Source of the DNA: Bacillota bacterium
GTDB taxonomy: Bacteria > Bacillota > Clostridia > Christensenellales > CAG-138
Assembly (NCBI GenBank): GCA_023455425.1
Contig: JAEYCM010000015.1
Span: 12,987 to 76,986 of the forward strand
Direction: 5' to 3'
DNA length: 64,000 nt
A model generated the notes under the pieces. It was not told where the DNA came from, did no database searches, and was given only the letters and a program-made list of their open reading frames with translations. Positions 52,315 to 60,755 of this stretch are shown here, piece by piece. A program made the translations under genes and the position numbers. Within the stretch, counting starts at the first letter, position 1; every line of letters begins with the position of its first letter.

Positions 52315-53403
52315 GTGAAAAGCCGTGTGCGCCGAATGGAAGTGAATGAAGCGCTGGTCCATTTCAACGCAAGGCGTATGGCGCTTGTTGCGGGTCTTGC
52401 GCTGGCGTTTCAGGTAGCCAACGGTGTTGCGGGCAGGCTTTTTTTTCGCCCGCCTCTCCTGACGGGGGCGGCGGTTCTCTTTCTCGTCTCCGCCGCCTAT
52501 CTTGGCGTCTATTTCCGCGTCAAACATGCCGTCAAAACGCGCCCGCATGCCCTGAGCAGGCTTTGCCGGATGTACAGCCTGACGCTTGCGCTGTGCATGC
52601 TGCCGTTTTTTCTTGCGGATGCGGGCCGGGGAACGCCCATAAACAGCATTCTGTTTTATGCGGTATTCATGATTGTACCCCTGTTTTCCTTTCAGGAGAA
52701 CAAAGCGCTCTTTTTTATCGTGACGCTTTATCCAGCCGTGGTGGCGGCACTTTGTATGCAGGGTTGGAGGTACGCGCTGGAGGTTGCGGGGCTTGGGGCG
52801 GCGGGCGCCTTGCTTTCCGGTTCTCTGCACAGCGGGTATCTGGATATTATCTCAGAGCTTCGGATGGAAAGCGACATGGACGGCCTGACCAAGCTGTTCA
52901 ACCGGAAAGCGGGACTTTTGCGCATGGGTGCGCTGATTGCGCTGTGCAAGCGCATGGGCCGGCCTGTCGCTGCCTTTTATATCGATATCGATTGCTTTAA
53001 AAGCTACAACGATACGTTCGGGCACCTGGCGGGCGACCGTGCGATTTTAGAGGTAACTGCCTGCATGCGGCGCTGTTTTGCGCGTGAAACGGATGTACTA
53101 TGTAGGCTCGGCGGCGAGGAATTTGCGGTGCTCATTCCGGTTGCCAAGACAAGCGCTGCGCTCATGATGGCAAAGCGGCTGATCCATATGGTTTCGGATA
53201 TGGGGATACGAGCGGGCAAAGGCGCGAACGCGAACGTGGTGACGGTGAGCATTGGGGTTGCCGTCATGGAGGAAGGAAATGCCCGCATGGCGCTGCAGTC
53301 CCTGATCGATGAAGCGGACAAGCAGCTCTATCTTGCAAAGAAATCGGGGCGCAACTGTATTGCGTGCGGCGGAAAGATCGTTTATAAGAACGCCTGGGCA
53401 TGA
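52315..53403 (+). CDS. Membrane-bound diguanylate cyclase
   Basis: 362 residues. Five or six hydrophobic segments fill the first ~180 residues; then a GGDEF domain with DMDGLTKLFNRKAG, DIDCFKSYNDTFGHLAGD and the active-site loop GGEEF. It should make cyclic di-GMP from GTP. No RxxD inhibitory site is obvious just before the loop. I chose GTG 52315 because GGGAG lies 8 bp upstream; a TTG at 52252 in frame has no ribosome site. A second cyclase follows 39 bp downstream. Confidence 0.87.
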   Translation: MKSRVRRMEVNEALVHFNARRMALVAGLALAFQVANGVAGRLFFRPPLLTGAAVLFLVSAAYLGVYFRVKHAVKTRPHALSRLCRMYSLTLALCMLPFFLADAGRGTPINSILFYAVFMIVPLFSFQENKALFFIVTLYPAVVAALCMQGWRYALEVAGLGAAGALLSGSLHSGYLDIISELRMESDMDGLTKLFNRKAGLLRMGALIALCKRMGRPVAAFYIDIDCFKSYNDTFGHLAGDRAILEVTACMRRCFARETDVLCRLGGEEFAVLIPVAKTSAALMMAKRLIHMVSDMGIRAGKGANANVVTVSIGVAVMEEGNARMALQSLIDEADKQLYLAKKSGRNCIACGGKIVYKNAWA

Positions 53404-53442
53404 GACCCTGGGCGCGTCTTGGATGAGTGACGGAGCGGAAGC

Positions 53443-54990
53443 ATGTTTTGGAAGAAAATGAACGAAAAGAATAGCGCCGTTATTGTGGTATTGATCATGG
53501 GCCTGTTATGGTGCATGACAATGTTTATTTTCCTGGGGTATGCCCGCATCCAGTTCCAGGCCCGGGCGATGCGGCAGCTTGACGAAACAAAAGAGCGGTG
53601 CGCCGCGCTGGTGGAAGAAGGTCTTCGTGCGGCAAATTGGGTCGAATCCGGGAACGGTTTTCGTTCAGGAACGGATGTCAGCGGCCGGCATTGGATTATT
53701 CTGGATCACAATTTCCGTGTTCTGGCTGGTGGCAAAGCTCTTTCCTGGTGGAAGGAGTGCGGGCTTTTAGAGCAGGACGGCGCATTGGAAGGAACGCTCC
53801 GGGAACGCATTGTGGCGGCGGGCGAATTCGGGCTTGCTGCGGCGGCCATACAAATGGCCGGACAGGAAAACCATGTTGCCTCCGCCCCGCTTTCCATTGG
53901 CGGGCTTCATATGCTTTATGCGCAGGATCCGGGCCAGGCGGAAGAGGAGTATCGCTTCTTCCTGAACCAGTATCTGGTGCTGGGCCTGTGTATGCTTGGC
54001 ATCTTTGCATTGGGCCTTTTCCTGCTGTTCATCTGGCGCGGGCGGGACCGGCGCAATGTGAAGGAAGAAAAGGACAGGCTCGCGTGGCTGGAGGAACGCT
54101 ACCGTATCATCGCGCATGAATCCGAGGATGTGATATTTGAAATCTCCCTAAAGGAAAAATGGATTGAAGCCAACGAAAACTTCCGTAAGCTCTTTGGCTA
54201 CAATATGGTAAGGTGGAACAAGGAATACAGACGTCAGGTTCATCCCGACGATATTGAAAAATTTGACGCTATCTACAGGGATGTCAAGCTGGGCAAACGT
54301 TCCATGAAGGACGATCTGCGTCTGAGGCGCGCGGACGGCAGCTATATTTGGTGCCGTGTGCTCATTGCCGTCCTTACGGATTCGGGCGACAAGCCGGTGA
54401 GAATCCTGGGCAAGATCACGAGTATCGATACACAAAAGCGCGAGGCCGCCTGGCTGCTTCAAAAAGCGCAGCAGGACTCACTGACCAATCTATATAACAA
54501 CGAAGCCACCAAGTTCATGGTCAACCGTTACCTGGCCTCGGAAGGGGCAGACGGCATACACGGCCTGATCCTGATGGACGTGGATGATTTCAAGCGCATC
54601 AACGATACGCGGGGTCATCTCTTTGGGGATGCCGTACTTACGTCAGCCGCGGGAAAGCTCAAGGCACTGTTCCGCTCGACGGATATTTTAGGGCGCATCG
54701 GTGGGGACGAGTTCATGATATTCTTAAAGAATGTCAGCGACAGGGCGCAATTGGAGGCGCAGGCGCGCAGCATATTGGAAGCGTTCCGGAGCAGCGGGGA
54801 TGAGGAAAACAAAGTGACCTGCTCCATCGGCGCGGCGCTCTATTCCGAAGACGGCACTACGGTGGACGAGCTGTTCCAGCATGCGGATACCGCGCTCTAC
54901 CGCTCCAAGAAGGCGGGAAAGAACCGGTGCTCCATTTATGATGAGGCGATCGATACAAGGCCAGACGAACTCCCGCCCGAGGAAGCGTAA
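53443..54990 (+). CDS. PAS-GGDEF diguanylate cyclase with two membrane helices
   Basis: 515 residues. Membrane helices at about 12-32 and 183-205 bracket an extracytoplasmic sensor of about 150 residues. A PAS domain (about 225-340; EANENFRKLFGYN..RRQVHPDDIEKFDAIY) precedes a GGDEF domain with DSLTNLYNN, MDVDDFKRINDTRGHLFGD and GGDEF. Should synthesise cyclic di-GMP in response to an outside signal. Likely cotranscribed with the previous cyclase. A strong terminator follows. Confidence 0.92.
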   Translation: MFWKKMNEKNSAVIVVLIMGLLWCMTMFIFLGYARIQFQARAMRQLDETKERCAALVEEGLRAANWVESGNGFRSGTDVSGRHWIILDHNFRVLAGGKALSWWKECGLLEQDGALEGTLRERIVAAGEFGLAAAAIQMAGQENHVASAPLSIGGLHMLYAQDPGQAEEEYRFFLNQYLVLGLCMLGIFALGLFLLFIWRGRDRRNVKEEKDRLAWLEERYRIIAHESEDVIFEISLKEKWIEANENFRKLFGYNMVRWNKEYRRQVHPDDIEKFDAIYRDVKLGKRSMKDDLRLRRADGSYIWCRVLIAVLTDSGDKPVRILGKITSIDTQKREAAWLLQKAQQDSLTNLYNNEATKFMVNRYLASEGADGIHGLILMDVDDFKRINDTRGHLFGDAVLTSAAGKLKALFRSTDILGRIGGDEFMIFLKNVSDRAQLEAQARSILEAFRSSGDEENKVTCSIGAALYSEDGTTVDELFQHADTALYRSKKAGKNRCSIYDEAIDTRPDELPPEEA

Positions 54991-54991
54991 C

Positions 54992-55023
54992 AAAAAAACG
55001 CCGCATGAATGCGGCGTTTTTTG
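54992..55023 (+). terminator. Terminator of the cyclase pair
   Basis: AAAACGCCGCA / TGCGGCGTTTT stem with TGAA centre and T run; an A run upstream makes it bidirectional in form. Confidence 0.92.
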
Positions 55024-55207
55024 TGCAGGCCCGGAGACTTTGATCTCAAGCTGTTAGTATTTTATCTGAGGGAGCGCAGGCCGCCCTGAAAACAAAAGAT
55101 GAAGTAAAAGCCATGGCGGGCCTTTTACAGGTAATAGAGAACAATTCTCAGAGTACCAACGCTGAAAATGATGATATACTACTAACATACAGATATTTGT
55201 GAGCAAA

Positions 55208-55238
55208 GGCGCAGGGAAATTCCCTGCGCCGTTTGTTT
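55208..55238 (+). terminator. Hairpin upstream of the peptidoglycan-binding gene
   Basis: GGCGCAGGGA / TCCCTGCGCC stem with AAT loop, then GTTTGTTT. Confidence 0.7.
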
Positions 55239-55266
55239 ACAGTGAAGATGGAAGGAGTTTAGGGAT

Positions 55267-55437
55267 ATGGCGCGCTATGTATTGGGGCAAAAGGTACCGG
55301 ATGAATTCAATACGGTGGTCAAGGTAAAGGAGCAGCAGCGGAAGTTGGGGGTGAAAGCAGACGGAATATGGGGACCAGAAACACGGGCTGCGTACCAGGA
55401 AGGCCTAAAGGCCACACAGGATGCCGGATACGGCTAG
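55267..55437 (+). CDS. Short peptidoglycan-binding-domain ORF, followed in frame by a TAG
   Basis: 56 residues from an ATG with GGAAGGAG upstream. Residues about 18-45 (VKEQQRKLGVKADGIWGPETR) fit the PG_binding_1 repeat, with the DGIWGPET hallmark. The frame ends at TAG (55435-55437) and stays open in the same frame to 56265, where a lysozyme-like domain lies. Most likely the first domain of one longer protein that has acquired, or reads through, a stop. Confidence 0.6.
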   Translation: MARYVLGQKVPDEFNTVVKVKEQQRKLGVKADGIWGPETRAAYQEGLKATQDAGYG

Positions 55438-55509
55438 TATGAGAAAATTCCTGGCCTGGCTGAACCGCGCTTTTCCAATGTCAATCAGTATTCTGCTCAC
55501 ATTTCTCCT

Positions 55510-56265
55510 ATGCTGAACAGGACAAACACAGTGAGGGATACCAAACCCTATATGGAGAATAGAGTATCGGAAGTAGGGTCGCCAGGCTATGATGTTAAAC
55601 CTGCAACTATCGGTACACGGCAAGAGAATCAAGCTGTAAAGGGTAGAAATCGTAATACACCGCGGCAAAATCTTGAAAACTATCTATATGCCACGAAGCC
55701 GAAAACAAAAGAAGATGTTGCAGAACTCATACGGGATAATGCACAATATATCAAAGAGGCGGCGGAAGCATATGGGGTTGATCCAAGAATAATCGCCGGT
55801 GTTATTTATGCCGAGCAGGTTAACAATGTCGATTATGGAGATGTGTTCGGAGACTGGATTGGATTCTATGGCCTTCTTGATACCTCAATAGGGCTAGGAC
55901 AAGTAAAGGTTTCAACCGCAAAGCTCGTTGAAGATAAAGGATATATTCCAAAGGTATCCGCAACAGAGAGAGGATGGGATTTGCCTGTTATCGGGCCTGT
56001 ACATGGCACTGAGACGATGGCAAGAGAAAAGCGGCTTGAGAATAATCAAATAAATATTATGTATGTAGCTGCCTATTTGAGGTATTGGCAAGACGTATGG
56101 GAAGATGTTTATCCTCAAATTAGCAACGATCCTGCGATATTGGGCACATTATATAATTTGGGGGTAAACGCCAATGCGCCAAATAAAAATCCTCAGTCAA
56201 CTGCCTTTGGTGATTATGTAATGGAGAACTATACCTATTTAGGAGAGCTGCTTGGTCTTGATTGA
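55510..56265 (+). CDS. Lysozyme-like (lytic transglycosylase-type) domain protein, probably the downstream part of an interrupted gene
   Basis: 251 residues from ATG 55510, which has no ribosome site. The domain (about 65-250) has helices and the motif TSIGLGQVKVSTAKLV, like lysozyme-fold transglycosylases (GLGQ block), with a probable catalytic Glu in VIYAEQVNN. The frame is open upstream to the TAG at 55435 and then joins the peptidoglycan-binding ORF. Base composition is clearly AT-richer than the neighbours, suggesting recent transfer. Cell-wall cleavage is the likely activity. Confidence 0.65.
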   Translation: MLNRTNTVRDTKPYMENRVSEVGSPGYDVKPATIGTRQENQAVKGRNRNTPRQNLENYLYATKPKTKEDVAELIRDNAQYIKEAAEAYGVDPRIIAGVIYAEQVNNVDYGDVFGDWIGFYGLLDTSIGLGQVKVSTAKLVEDKGYIPKVSATERGWDLPVIGPVHGTETMAREKRLENNQINIMYVAAYLRYWQDVWEDVYPQISNDPAILGTLYNLGVNANAPNKNPQSTAFGDYVMENYTYLGELLGLD

Positions 56266-56303
56266 GTTTAAAGCAATAGGGTGGAATAGAGAGGCGTTTC
56301 CAT

Positions 56304-56648
56304 ATGTTTAAAAAATGGTTAAAGCGGGTTTTTCTGATCATCCTCCTTTGCCCGATCCTATTTTGGGCGGCTTCGTGCGCCCGGTGTGAAATCCTCACGC
56401 TGCTGCACGGGCAGGAGTTCAAGGATGCGTATAAGGAAAATACAATGATCGGAGAACAAAGCTATTGGAAGGTTCTAGACTATTCTCCGACATATGCGAG
56501 GATTTATTTTGTTGGCGTCAACAGATCCGGCGGGGATATTTTGGGATTTACCAGGCAGGACGATCACTGGGTTTACGCAAAATGGGAGGAGACCGTATGG
56601 TCGAAAACCGGAAGCGCGTCTGAAATTATGTGGCCCTATATCAGGTGA
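56304..56648 (+). CDS. Small putative lipoprotein of unknown function
   Basis: 114 residues. A positively charged start (KKWLKR), a hydrophobic segment and a possible lipobox (WAASC, Cys25) suggest an exported, lipid-anchored protein. The rest has no motif that I recognise. It lies 38 bp after the lysozyme-like gene. That pairing, a wall hydrolase then a small envelope protein, could mean an immunity or inhibitor role, but that is speculation. A terminator follows. Confidence 0.6.
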   Translation: MFKKWLKRVFLIILLCPILFWAASCARCEILTLLHGQEFKDAYKENTMIGEQSYWKVLDYSPTYARIYFVGVNRSGGDILGFTRQDDHWVYAKWEETVWSKTGSASEIMWPYIR

Positions 56649-56651
56649 AAC

Positions 56652-56693
56652 AAAATGGAGCGGACAGGGGATTCCCTTTCTGCTCCATTTTTT
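56652..56693 (+). terminator. Terminator after the small lipoprotein gene
   Basis: AAAATGGAGC / GCTCCATTTT stem with an inner AGGG/CCCT hairpin, then TTTTT. Also positioned to stop the converging aldolase transcript. Confidence 0.85.
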
Positions 56694-56713
56694 GTTTATA
56701 CAGAATCTGTGTG

Positions 56714-57364
56714 TTACTCCACGTGGAATTGCTTTTTGAGCCGGGCAATGTTTTCCTCGCTCAGTTTGTTGTGGGTGTCCCGCATGACGTAGCAAACGTT
56801 CATCGTTACGGTCGCAAGATGCTCTAAAATCTCCATGCGGAAGCAGGCTTCCTCCAGGCTGCTCCCCCAGGTGAGCGGGCCGTGGTTGGAAAGCAGTACC
56901 GCCTTGTGGGTCCTGCAGAAGGGCGCTACGGAATCCGGTACCTCCTCAGTACTCGGCAGCGCGAAAGGCGCTAACGGCACGGGGCCAAGTCCCACGATAG
57001 CTTCCGTGAGCAGCGGGGTATCGAGCGCGATACCCGCCGCCGCAAACGAGGACGCGACGGGAGGATGCACATGCACCACCGCCATGACGGCGGGGTTTTC
57101 CTGATAGACGCGCAGGTGCATCTTTACTTCGGAAGAAGGGGGAAGGGTTCCTTGCGAAAGCACCCTTCCGTCCAGCGTCATCTCCACCAGCATTTCCGGC
57201 GTCAGGCAGCCCTTGGATACGCCCGTGGGCGTACACAGAATGGTATCATCCGAGAGCTTTACGGAAAGGTTGCCGTCGTTCGCAGCGGCGTAGCCTCTGT
57301 CATAGAGGCGCTTCCCATAAGAAACAATTTGTGCCGCCGCTTCCGATTTTGTGGGATATTTCAT
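56714..57364 (-). CDS. Class II aldolase, L-fuculose-phosphate aldolase-like
   Basis: 216 residues, the usual FucA/AraD length. Features are AANDGNLSVKLSDD, the catalytic Glu region PSSEVKMH, zinc ligands HVHPP and SNHGPLTWG. Could cleave fuculose or rhamnulose 1-phosphate, or a related ketose phosphate. ATG 57364 has GGAGG five bases upstream; a TTG at 57376 is in frame. Monocistronic, divergent from threonine aldolase. Confidence 0.87.
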   Translation of the reverse strand: MKYPTKSEAAAQIVSYGKRLYDRGYAAANDGNLSVKLSDDTILCTPTGVSKGCLTPEMLVEMTLDGRVLSQGTLPPSSEVKMHLRVYQENPAVMAVVHVHPPVASSFAAAGIALDTPLLTEAIVGLGPVPLAPFALPSTEEVPDSVAPFCRTHKAVLLSNHGPLTWGSSLEEACFRMEILEHLATVTMNVCYVMRDTHNKLSEENIARLKKQFHVE

Positions 57365-57560
57365 AAGATCCTCCAAAACACTTTATTTTCACACATCAAA
57401 TAGATGCGCGCCTATTCGCTTTGCTTTTACCCGTTCATACTACCACGCGGGACGTTCAAACACAACGCCTTTACAAATGCCATATATTGCGGTATGCTCA
57501 CCTCAACGTTCGCATCCCGCAATGCGGCATGCGCAAATCCAACTGCAAAGGAAGACTGTC

Positions 57561-58589
57561 ATGCGATACATCGACCTTCGGAGCGATACCGTAACCCAGC
57601 CCACCCAGGCCATGCGCGAGGCCATGGCGAACGCCCCCGTAGGGGACGACGTATATGGGGACGATCCAACCGTAAACGAACTCGAACGCCTTGCCGCAGA
57701 ACTTCTGAACAAGGAAGCCGCTCTGTTTGTCCCCAGCGGGACAATGGGCAACCAGCTCTGCATCATGGCCCAGACCAAGCGCGGGGACGAAGTGATCGTC
57801 AGCGATGATTCCCATATATTCGTGCATGAAGTGGGGGCCGCCGCCGTGCTTTCCGCCGTGACGCTGCGGCAACTGCATTTTGAAAACGGCATATTCAACG
57901 CAACGCAGATCGAGCGCGCCATCCGGGAGGATGATATCCATGAACCACCCACCACGCTTATTTGCATGGAGAACGCGCTCTCCAACGGCCGCGTCGTGCC
58001 CCTTTCCGTCATGGCGGAGGTCTATGCGGTGGCGAAAAAGCATAACCTCAGGGTGCATCTGGACGGCGCGCGCCTTTTTAACGCCGCGGTGGCCCTGGGC
58101 GTTGATGCAAAGGACATGACACAATATACTCATACCGTTTCCTGCTGCCTGTCCAAGGGCCTGTGCGCGCCGGTCGGCTCCGTCATCGCCGGGGATAAGG
58201 TTTTTATCGCGCGGGCTAAAAAATACCGGAAACTGCTGGGCGGCGGCATGCGGCAGGTTGGGATACTGGCTGCCGCGGGTATCCTGGCGCTTACGGATAT
58301 GACCAAGCGCCTGTATATTGACCATGAGAACGCCGGATATATGGCGCGAGAACTGCAGAAGCTTCCCGGCGTGACCGTGGACGTGGACGCCGTGGACATC
58401 AATATGGTATTCTTTCATGTAAAGAGGGAGCGCAGCGTATTGGAGGCCGTCCAGGCGAAGATGCTCAAAGACGGCGTGAAGATCAACGGCGAGTGGGACG
58501 GCAACTTCCGCTTTGTTACCTCCAACGATGTATCCAGGGAAGATATTAATACCGCCATAGCCGCGTTTTCCCGAGCGATCGGTTCTTAA
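57561..58589 (+). CDS. Low-specificity L-threonine aldolase
   Basis: 342 residues, PLP-dependent. Splits threonine or allo-threonine to glycine and acetaldehyde. Features are YIDLRSDTVTQPTQAMREAM at the start, FVPSGTMGNQ, HLDGARLFNAAVALG, and the PLP lysine in CLSKGLCAPVGS. AAAGGAAG lies before ATG 57561. 53 bp upstream of the Ldh-type reductase. Confidence 0.95.
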   Translation: MRYIDLRSDTVTQPTQAMREAMANAPVGDDVYGDDPTVNELERLAAELLNKEAALFVPSGTMGNQLCIMAQTKRGDEVIVSDDSHIFVHEVGAAAVLSAVTLRQLHFENGIFNATQIERAIREDDIHEPPTTLICMENALSNGRVVPLSVMAEVYAVAKKHNLRVHLDGARLFNAAVALGVDAKDMTQYTHTVSCCLSKGLCAPVGSVIAGDKVFIARAKKYRKLLGGGMRQVGILAAAGILALTDMTKRLYIDHENAGYMARELQKLPGVTVDVDAVDINMVFFHVKRERSVLEAVQAKMLKDGVKINGEWDGNFRFVTSNDVSREDINTAIAAFSRAIGS

Positions 58590-58642
58590 CAGCATTCTTT
58601 TGCCCCATAACGCAATAAAACGCAATCAAATAGGAGGTTCGT

Positions 58643-59752
58643 ATGGATAACAGGCCCTATGTGTCCTGGACGCTGATGGAAGCTTTCCTGGTCGATGCGT
58701 TCAAGGGATACGGCGTACCCGAAGAAGATGCGAAGATCGTAGTGGACGTGCTGCTCGAAAGCGACCGCCGCGGCATCGAAAGCCATGGCTGCAACCGCTT
58801 CAAGCCCATTTATATCGACCGCATCGTGGACGGTATTCAAAACCCGGTCACCCACTTTGAAATCCTCAGGGAAACGCCCACTACGGCCGTCGTGGACGGC
58901 CACCACGGTATGGGGCAGGTGATCGGCGTAAAATCCATGCAGATGGCCATTGAAAAGGCAAAACAATACGGCATGGGTATGGTCGCCGTGCGCAACTCCA
59001 CTCATTACGGCATCGCGGGCTATTATACCACCATGGCCACAGACGCAGGCATGATCGGCATCACGGGCACCAACGCGCGCCCCTCCATCGCCCCCACGTT
59101 TGGCGTAGAGAACATGCTGGGTACCAATCCGCTCACAATCGGTCTTCCGACGAATGAGGAATTCCCGTTTGTGCTCGACTGCGCCACCTCCATCACCCAG
59201 CGCGGAAAGATCGAATATTACGCCCGCGCAGGGAAGCCGACGCCTGCGGGCCAGGTGATCGGCCACGATGGCGCGCCCATGACGGACAGCGCGCAGATAC
59301 TAAAGGATCTCACCAGCGGCAAGGCTGCGCTTGCGCCGTTAGGCGGCATCGGCGAGGAACTGGGCGGATACAAGGGGTATGGCTATGCCACCGTGGTGGA
59401 GATTTTATCCGCCGCGCTGCAGCAGGGCAGCTATTTGAAGATGCTCATGGGCATCGGCGAGCATAGCGAAAAAGTGCCCTATGCGCTTGGGCACTTCTTC
59501 ATCGCCATCGATACCGAGGCGTTTATGGGCCTGGAGGCGTTTAAAAAGACGGCGGGGGATATTCTTCGCGCGCTGCGCGCGTCCGAAAAAGCGCCGGGAG
59601 AAGAGCGTATCTACACTGCCGGCGAAAAGGAATACCTCGTTTGGCAGGAGCGAAAAGACAAAGGCGTGCCGTTGGGCGAGGCCGTGCAGAAAGAGATTCT
59701 CGCGGTGCGTGACAAGCTGAAACTGCCGTACACATTCCCGTTTGAAAGATGA
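58643..59752 (+). CDS. Ldh-family (malate/L-lactate/ureidoglycolate dehydrogenase-type) oxidoreductase
   Basis: 369 residues of the YiaK/AllD/MdhB fold, which reduces 2-oxo acids with NAD(P)H. Features are SDRRGIESHGCNRF, the catalytic-type histidine in RNSTHYGIAGYY, MIGITGTNARPSIAP and the C-terminal GGYKGYGYATVVEI. Substrate is uncertain. AGGAGG precedes the ATG. Likely cotranscribed with the threonine aldolase. Confidence 0.9.
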   Translation: MDNRPYVSWTLMEAFLVDAFKGYGVPEEDAKIVVDVLLESDRRGIESHGCNRFKPIYIDRIVDGIQNPVTHFEILRETPTTAVVDGHHGMGQVIGVKSMQMAIEKAKQYGMGMVAVRNSTHYGIAGYYTTMATDAGMIGITGTNARPSIAPTFGVENMLGTNPLTIGLPTNEEFPFVLDCATSITQRGKIEYYARAGKPTPAGQVIGHDGAPMTDSAQILKDLTSGKAALAPLGGIGEELGGYKGYGYATVVEILSAALQQGSYLKMLMGIGEHSEKVPYALGHFFIAIDTEAFMGLEAFKKTAGDILRALRASEKAPGEERIYTAGEKEYLVWQERKDKGVPLGEAVQKEILAVRDKLKLPYTFPFER

Positions 59753-59930
59753 TCTTTTTTTATAGGGGCTTTGCCCCTATACCCCACCAAAGGGACGTAA
59801 CGTCCCTTGGAAACCCATTCTCAAAATGCCCAGTTGGGCGCTTTCGAAAAATGGTTTTTAGGGCCGTTATGGCCCTAAACGGAGGTTTGGAGGCAGAGCC
59901 TCCAACGTCTTATAATATTTGAACCGCTCA
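59753..59930. repeat. Modular hairpin repeats (island H)
   Basis: In order: TAGGGGCTTTGCCCCTA (59766-59783), CCAAAGGGACGT/ACGTCCCTTGG (59787-59811), GCCCAGTTGGGC (59828-59839), TTAGGGCCGTTATGGCCCTAA split as a palindrome (59857-59878), GGAGGCAGAGCCTCC (59890-59904), then GAACCGCTC/GAGCGGTTC (59921-59945). It is the most complete array in the window. Confidence 0.75.
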
Positions 59931-59957
59931 AATAGGAGCGGTTCTTTTTATCACTTA

Positions 59958-60755
59958 TCATTGCGCTGTTTGCAGCCACTTCTGCTGCGCCGCGTTCCAG
60001 CGGGCGTAGAGCATGCGCGCGATCCAGGCGTCCGGAATGAGCTTCCCGGCAATGCTCAGCGTACGGTTGATAACGCCGGGGATATAGATGCGCTTGTTGC
60101 GCAGGGTGCGGGAAAGCGTGTTGCGCGCGACAACGCTTAACTCGTTGGTGGTGGCGCGGCCCCAGAAGCCTTGCGCCTCAATGCCGGAAAGCGCCTCCCT
60201 GGTGGTGGGGAGCCCGCCGGGGCAGAGGGCCAGCACATGCACGTTTTCACAGGCAAGCTCATGTCCCAGCGCCATGGAAAAATTCAGAAGAAAACGTTTG
60301 GACGCGGCATATGTCGCCTTGAGGGGGATGGGGTAGAGCGAGGCCAGGCTCGATACATTGATAATATGGAACGCGCCCTCCGCCCGACGTTTGAGTGCGG
60401 CGTGGGTGACTCGCATCGTCGCTTCGATGTTGAGTTGTACGATTTTGATGAGCGTCTCGCTTTCGCGTGAGAGGAACGCGCCCTCATAATCTACGCCCGC
60501 GATGTTCAATAAAAGGTTCAGGCGGATACCCTCCGCATCGAGGCGCCCAAACAATGTATTGGCCGCAACCTGATCCGTCAGGTCGCATGCATGGGTATGT
60601 ACGTTAACGCCGTATTGGCGCGTGATGCCGCGGGCAAGGTCACATAAAGGCTGTTCCTTTAAATCCGTCAGATAGAGATCATACCCGCGGCGCGCGCATT
60701 CCGCCGCCATAGTCCGGCCGAGGCCGCCGGACGCGCCAGTGATCAAAGCGATCAT
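59958..60755 (-). CDS. Short-chain dehydrogenase/reductase
   Basis: 265 residues. Classical SDR: nucleotide motif TGASGGLG, LLNIAG, catalytic Ser in NVSSLASL and YAASK. Substrate unknown; the C-terminus resembles the DltE/3-ketoacyl reductase group. GGAGG precedes ATG 60755, which overlaps the stop of the upstream SDR by ATGA. Last gene of a five-gene overlapping chain. Confidence 0.9.
   Translation of the reverse strand: MIALITGASGGLGRTMAAECARRGYDLYLTDLKEQPLCDLARGITRQYGVNVHTHACDLTDQVAANTLFGRLDAEGIRLNLLLNIAGVDYEGAFLSRESETLIKIVQLNIEATMRVTHAALKRRAEGAFHIINVSSLASLYPIPLKATYAASKRFLLNFSMALGHELACENVHVLALCPGGLPTTREALSGIEAQGFWGRATTNELSVVARNTLSRTLRNKRIYIPGVINRTLSIAGKLIPDAWIARMLYARWNAAQQKWLQTAQ

Noticed and set aside
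6299..59930. Hairpin islands considered as insertion sequences
   Set aside because: No transposase, no consistent target duplication and no fixed outer ends; they are short modular palindromes.
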